10,292 nucleotides of DNA from an uncultured Sphingomonadaceae bacterium (lineage in GTDB: Bacteria; Pseudomonadota; Alphaproteobacteria; Sphingomonadales; Sphingomonadaceae): the NCBI GenBank assembly GCA_946479505.1, contig CAMLGC010000087.1, positions 1 through 10,292 of the forward strand, read 5' to 3'. Of this stretch, positions 7,302-10,292 are shown piece after piece (position 1 is the stretch's first letter; the number at the start of each line of letters is the position of its first letter). A program made the translations under genes and the position numbers. Below the pieces are notes generated by a model, which was given only the letters and a program-made list of their open reading frames with translations, did not search any database and was not told the origin of the DNA.

Positions 7302-8186
7302 GTGATCGCCCGTATTCTCATCATCGCCGGTTCCGATTCGGGCGGCGGCGCCGGCATCCAGGCGGACATCAAGACCGTGACGATGCTCGGCGGCCACGCG
7401 ATGACCGCTGTGACGGCCCTCACCGCGCAGAACACGCTCGGCGTCCAGCGCGTGATGCCGGTGCCCGCCGACATGGTGACGGCGCAGATCGACGCATGCG
7501 TCACCGACATCGGCATCGATGCGATCAAGATCGGCATGATCGGCTCGGCGGAAACCGCGCATGCCGTGGCAGACTGCTTGGATCGATCGTGTTCCCGCGA
7601 AGGCGGGAACCCAGCCAGGGCCAGCATCGGGTCGAACCGTCCCCCAGACGGTTCTTGGGCGTGCGGGGCACGCCCAACCCGATACTCCTTCGCGGGGGCA
7701 CAACGAAGAGCGCCTCTCATCGTCTTCGATCCCGTCATGGTCGCGACCTCGGGTTCGGTGCTCGCCGATGCGGACACGATCGCCGCCTTCGGCCGGCTGA
7801 TGCGCCTCGCGACATTGGTAACGCCCAACCTTCCCGAGCTCGACGCGCTCGGGGGCGAAGAGGCCGTGCTCGCCACCGGCGCGGCGCTGCTCGCCAAGGG
7901 CGGCCACGCCGAGGGCGATTCGGTGATCGACCGCCTCATCACCCCCGACGGCACCGGCACCTTCGCCAACCCGCGCATCGACACACGCCACACCCATGGC
8001 ACCGGCTGCACGCTCTCCACCGCAATCGCCACCGGCCTCGGCCAGGGCCTCTCGCTCGAACGCTCCGTCGAACGTGGGATCGCGTTCGTCCGTGCGGCGC
8101 TTGCGCATGCGCCGGGGCTGGGGCAGGGGGCAGGCCCGATGGGACACGCGCTCGGCCTCTCTCCTTTCGACGCGCTGGCAGGCTGA
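7302..8186 (+). CDS. thiD: Bifunctional hydroxymethylpyrimidine kinase/phosphomethylpyrimidine kinase ThiD, with a 40-codon in-frame insertion
   Basis: ThiD phosphorylates 4-amino-5-hydroxymethyl-2-methylpyrimidine (HMP) and then HMP-phosphate to give HMP-PP, the pyrimidine half of thiamine; it is cytosolic with a ribokinase fold. It shows the N-terminal IAGSDSGGGAGIQADIK, TALTAQNT, KIGMIGS, FDPVMVATSG, TPNLPE, KGGH and the HTHGTGCTLS anion-hole/active-site segment with C236. I choose GTG 7302, giving MIARILIIAGSDS, with GGAG 7 nt upstream; there is no suitable ATG. The length is 294 aa, against about 255-270 for most ThiD. The excess lies at residues 96-135, encoded by a palindromic element between the VADCLD helix and the IVFDPVM strand, in a region expected to be a surface loop. 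All visible motifs remain intact, so the enzyme may still work. It overlaps rnhB by 1 nt (TGATG). Confidence 0.93.
   Translation: MIARILIIAGSDSGGGAGIQADIKTVTMLGGHAMTAVTALTAQNTLGVQRVMPVPADMVTAQIDACVTDIGIDAIKIGMIGSAETAHAVADCLDRSCSREGGNPARASIGSNRPPDGSWACGARPTRYSFAGAQRRAPLIVFDPVMVATSGSVLADADTIAAFGRLMRLATLVTPNLPELDALGGEEAVLATGAALLAKGGHAEGDSVIDRLITPDGTGTFANPRIDTRHTHGTGCTLSTAIATGLGQGLSLERSVERGIAFVRAALAHAPGLGQGAGPMGHALGLSPFDALAG
7587..7706 (+). repeat. Palindromic repeat element inserted in frame within thiD
   Basis: This is a segment of about 120 nt (exactly 40 codons on my boundaries) absent from normal ThiD. It starts with a perfect hairpin, GTTCCCGC-GAAG-GCGGGAAC (7591-7610). A three-way-junction fold follows: outer stem ATCGGGT/ACCCGAT (7626-7632, 7677-7683), inner hairpin GAACCGT/ACGGTTC (7634-7640, 7648-7654) and inner hairpin TTGGGCGTGC/GCACGCCCAA (7655-7664, 7668-7677). 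The ends are related inverted sequences: GTGTTCCCGCGAAGG (7589-7603) against the complement of 7687-7701, 13 of 15 matching. No stop codon occurs in any of the six frames. The GTTCCCGCGAAGGCGGGAAC core and the peptides it encodes in other frames (VPAKAGTQ, FPRRREP, WVPAFAGT) are ones I recognise as recurrent in sphingomonad and related genomes. The exact ends are my estimate. Confidence 0.85.
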
Positions 8187-8812
8187 TGCCCAGCCGCCGC
8201 CACGAAAAGCTCCACCTCGCGCCCGTCGTCGGCGTCGACGAAGCTGGCCGCGGGCCGCTCGCCGGTCCGGTCGTGGCCGCCGCCGTCCTCCTCCCCGAAC
8301 GCGGGTGCCCTCGCGGAATCGACGATTCGAAAAAGCTCACCGCGTCCGAGCGCGCTCGCCTCCACGATCGGCTGATGGCCTGCGCGGTGGTCGGCGTCGG
8401 GATCGTCGAATCGGACGAGATCGACACGCTCAACATCTATTGGGCGACGATGAAGGCGATGACGCTCGCGGTCGATGCGGTCGCCGCCGCGCTCGGTTGC
8501 GCCCCCGGCCACGTCCTCGTCGACGGCAACCGCCTGCCGCGCTGGCATTATACCGCGAGCGCGATCGTCGGCGGCGACGCGCACGCCATGTGCATCGCCG
8601 CCGCCTCGATCGTCGCCAAGCACACGCGCGACACGATCATGATTCGCCACGCCGAATCGTACCCGCACTACGATTGGCACTCGAACAAGGGCTATGCGGC
8701 GCCCGCCCACCTGCGTGCGCTGCGCGAGCACGGCCCGTCCCCGCTCCACCGCCGCAGCTTCGCGCCGGTCGCGCAGGCCGAGCTGCCGCTAACCGTCGAA
8801 GTGAGTCTTTAG
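8186..8812 (+). CDS. rnhB: Ribonuclease HII
   Basis: RNase HII cleaves the RNA strand of RNA-DNA hybrids and removes single ribonucleotides misincorporated in DNA, using divalent metal ions. The protein is 208 aa, normal for the family. The DEDD catalytic set is complete: D18 and E19 in GVDEAGRGPLAGPVV, D113 in LVDGN and D131 in GGDA. Other family features are DDSKKL (46-51), AASIVAKHTRD (139-149) and the C-terminal YPHYDWHSNKGY (159-170). ATG 8186 overlaps the thiD stop as TGATG, indicating translational coupling; no separate strong ribosome binding site is needed. ccrM follows after 169 bp. rnhB next to ccrM is an arrangement I recall from other alphaproteobacteria, pairing replication-linked repair with post-replicative methylation. 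Confidence 0.97.
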   Translation: MPSRRHEKLHLAPVVGVDEAGRGPLAGPVVAAAVLLPERGCPRGIDDSKKLTASERARLHDRLMACAVVGVGIVESDEIDTLNIYWATMKAMTLAVDAVAAALGCAPGHVLVDGNRLPRWHYTASAIVGGDAHAMCIAAASIVAKHTRDTIMIRHAESYPHYDWHSNKGYAAPAHLRALREHGPSPLHRRSFAPVAQAELPLTVEVSL

Positions 8813-8856
8813 AGTCACACCACCAGACCTTGCGGTCGGCCGCCCCTGGCGGACTC
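8803..8856. promoter_or_regulatory. Cluster of three GANTC (CcrM) sites upstream of ccrM
   Basis: GAGTC occurs at 8803-8807 and 8812-8816, and GACTC at 8852-8856. These are targets of the methyltransferase encoded immediately downstream, so methylation state could feed back on ccrM expression as it does in Caulobacter. The first two overlap the end of rnhB. By eye, GANTC occurs about once per 400 bp across the window, so three within 54 bp is a modest cluster. The regulatory role is inferred. Confidence 0.4.
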
Positions 8857-8890
8857 AACATCTCGTCGGGGTCGCGAAATGTTCCGGGTG

Positions 8891-8936
8891 GTTAACGATT
8901 TGGTAACGAAGATCGTTAACTAAACTCTGCTTGACG
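8891..8936 (+). promoter_or_regulatory. Probable CtrA-type operator and promoter of ccrM
   Basis: GTTAACGA (8891-8898), G-TAACGA (8903-8909) and the inverted TCGTTAAC (8913-8920) are three copies of one word within 30 bp. TTAA at 8892 followed by 7 nt and GTAA at 8903 is one mismatch from the TTAA-N7-TTAA CtrA box known in Caulobacter. TTGACG at 8931-8936 is a good -35, although the sequence 17-18 nt downstream is a poor -10. An alternative pair is TTGGTA (8900) with TAAACT (8921), at short spacing. The patch is AT-rich compared with its surroundings. CtrA binding is inferred from the motif and from CtrA control of ccrM in Caulobacter. Confidence 0.5.
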
Positions 8937-8981
8937 CGTCCGCGCCCTTCCGCACGATTGGGCCTCAAGACGGGGGTATGA

Positions 8982-10103
<1,122 letters not shown>

Positions 10104-10105
10104 TT

Positions 10106-10129
10106 CCCTCTCCCCTTCAGGGGAGAGGG
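10106..10129 (+). terminator. Hairpin immediately downstream of ccrM
   Basis: CCCTCTCCCC (10106-10115) and GGGGAGAGGG (10120-10129) form a perfect 10-bp stem with a TTCA loop, starting 2 nt after the ccrM stop. It could end transcription, though no T-tract follows. It is also the first part of a larger palindromic repeat. Confidence 0.5.
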
Positions 10130-10192
10130 TGCCCGAACGGAGCGAGGGCGGGAGAGGGGAAGTCCACTTCCGTTCCGTCATGCCCCTCTCCC
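10106..10192. repeat. Compound palindromic repeat downstream of ccrM
   Basis: Two nested sets of complementary arms share the same purine-rich word: CCCTCTCCCC/GGGGAGAGGG (10106-10129) and GGGAGAGGGG/CCCCTCTCCC (10150-10159, 10183-10192). Alternative pairings between the sets are possible. Composition and form resemble an interspersed repeat type common downstream of genes in sphingomonads and relatives, recalled from memory. It differs in sequence from the repeats at 7210-7294 and 7587-7706. Confidence 0.65.
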
Positions 10193-10292
10193 CAGCCCTA
10201 ACCCCAGAACGCCGGCAGCACTAGGGCGGGGCAAAGACCCCACCCCCCCCGCCCGAGCAGGCGCCCCCCCCGGGCGCGCGCCGGCCCGCGGA
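10193..10292. other. Low-complexity C/G-rich window end, no gene seen
   Basis: From about 10220 the sequence consists largely of C and G homopolymer runs with a few A residues and almost no T, unlike the rest of the window. No coding signal or motif is visible. It may be the low-quality end of an assembled contig. Confidence 0.5.

Noticed and set aside
7591..7706. tRNA-like or other RNA gene inside thiD because of the junction fold
   Set aside because: There is no anticodon-arm, T-loop or acceptor-stem pattern, and the segment is translated in frame within thiD. A palindromic repeat explains it better.
7302..8186. thiD as a pseudogene broken by a repeat
   Set aside because: The frame is intact through the insertion, all visible active-site motifs are present, and the stop/start overlap with rnhB is kept.

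Overview
The window is about 10.3 kb of high-GC DNA from an alphaproteobacterium, most likely a sphingomonad. The main evidence is a cell-cycle methyltransferase of the CcrM type next to rnhB, the overall codon usage, and short palindromic repeats of a kind I recognise from sphingomonad genomes. I assign the taxon from memory of these features, not from a search. Core housekeeping genes flank a block of accessory transport and redox genes.

Layout. (1) Positions 1-411 hold the 3' end of ftsH (+), followed by a hairpin terminator. (2) Positions 569-1545 (-) hold a YdjA-like nitroreductase followed by a small YtrA-type GntR regulator. (3) Positions 1669-3480 (+) encode a POT-family peptide transporter with an unusual periplasmic insertion of about 78 residues. 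It converges on (4) a minus-strand pair at 3529-5789: a DAACS/SDF-family symporter and an aldo/keto reductase, overlapping by 4 nt. (5) From 5857 to the end is a plus-strand series: glmM (cell-wall UDP-GlcNAc synthesis), thiD (thiamine pyrimidine salvage), rnhB (RNase HII) and ccrM (GANTC adenine methyltransferase).

The gene order ftsH ... glmM ... thiD-rnhB-ccrM looks like a conserved backbone into which about 5 kb of transporter and redox genes has been placed. thiD and rnhB overlap by 1 nt. ccrM has its own 169-bp upstream region, with repeated GTTAACGA-type words resembling CtrA half-sites and three nearby GANTC sites, so it is probably under cell-cycle control.

The most interesting signal is in thiD. 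A palindromic element of about 120 nt (7587-7706) sits inside the coding sequence and adds exactly 40 codons without breaking the frame. It is open in all six reading frames and can fold into a hairpin plus a three-way junction. Removing it in silico restores a normal-looking ThiD segment. It resembles in principle the Rickettsia palindromic elements that insert into protein genes. Two other palindromic repeats, of different sequence, lie in the glmM-thiD gap, where one supplies the thiD ribosome binding site, and downstream of ccrM. The last 80 or so bases are C/G homopolymer-rich and may be low-quality sequence. No tRNA, rRNA, CRISPR array or insertion sequence was seen, and no gene-free stretch exceeds 300 bases.
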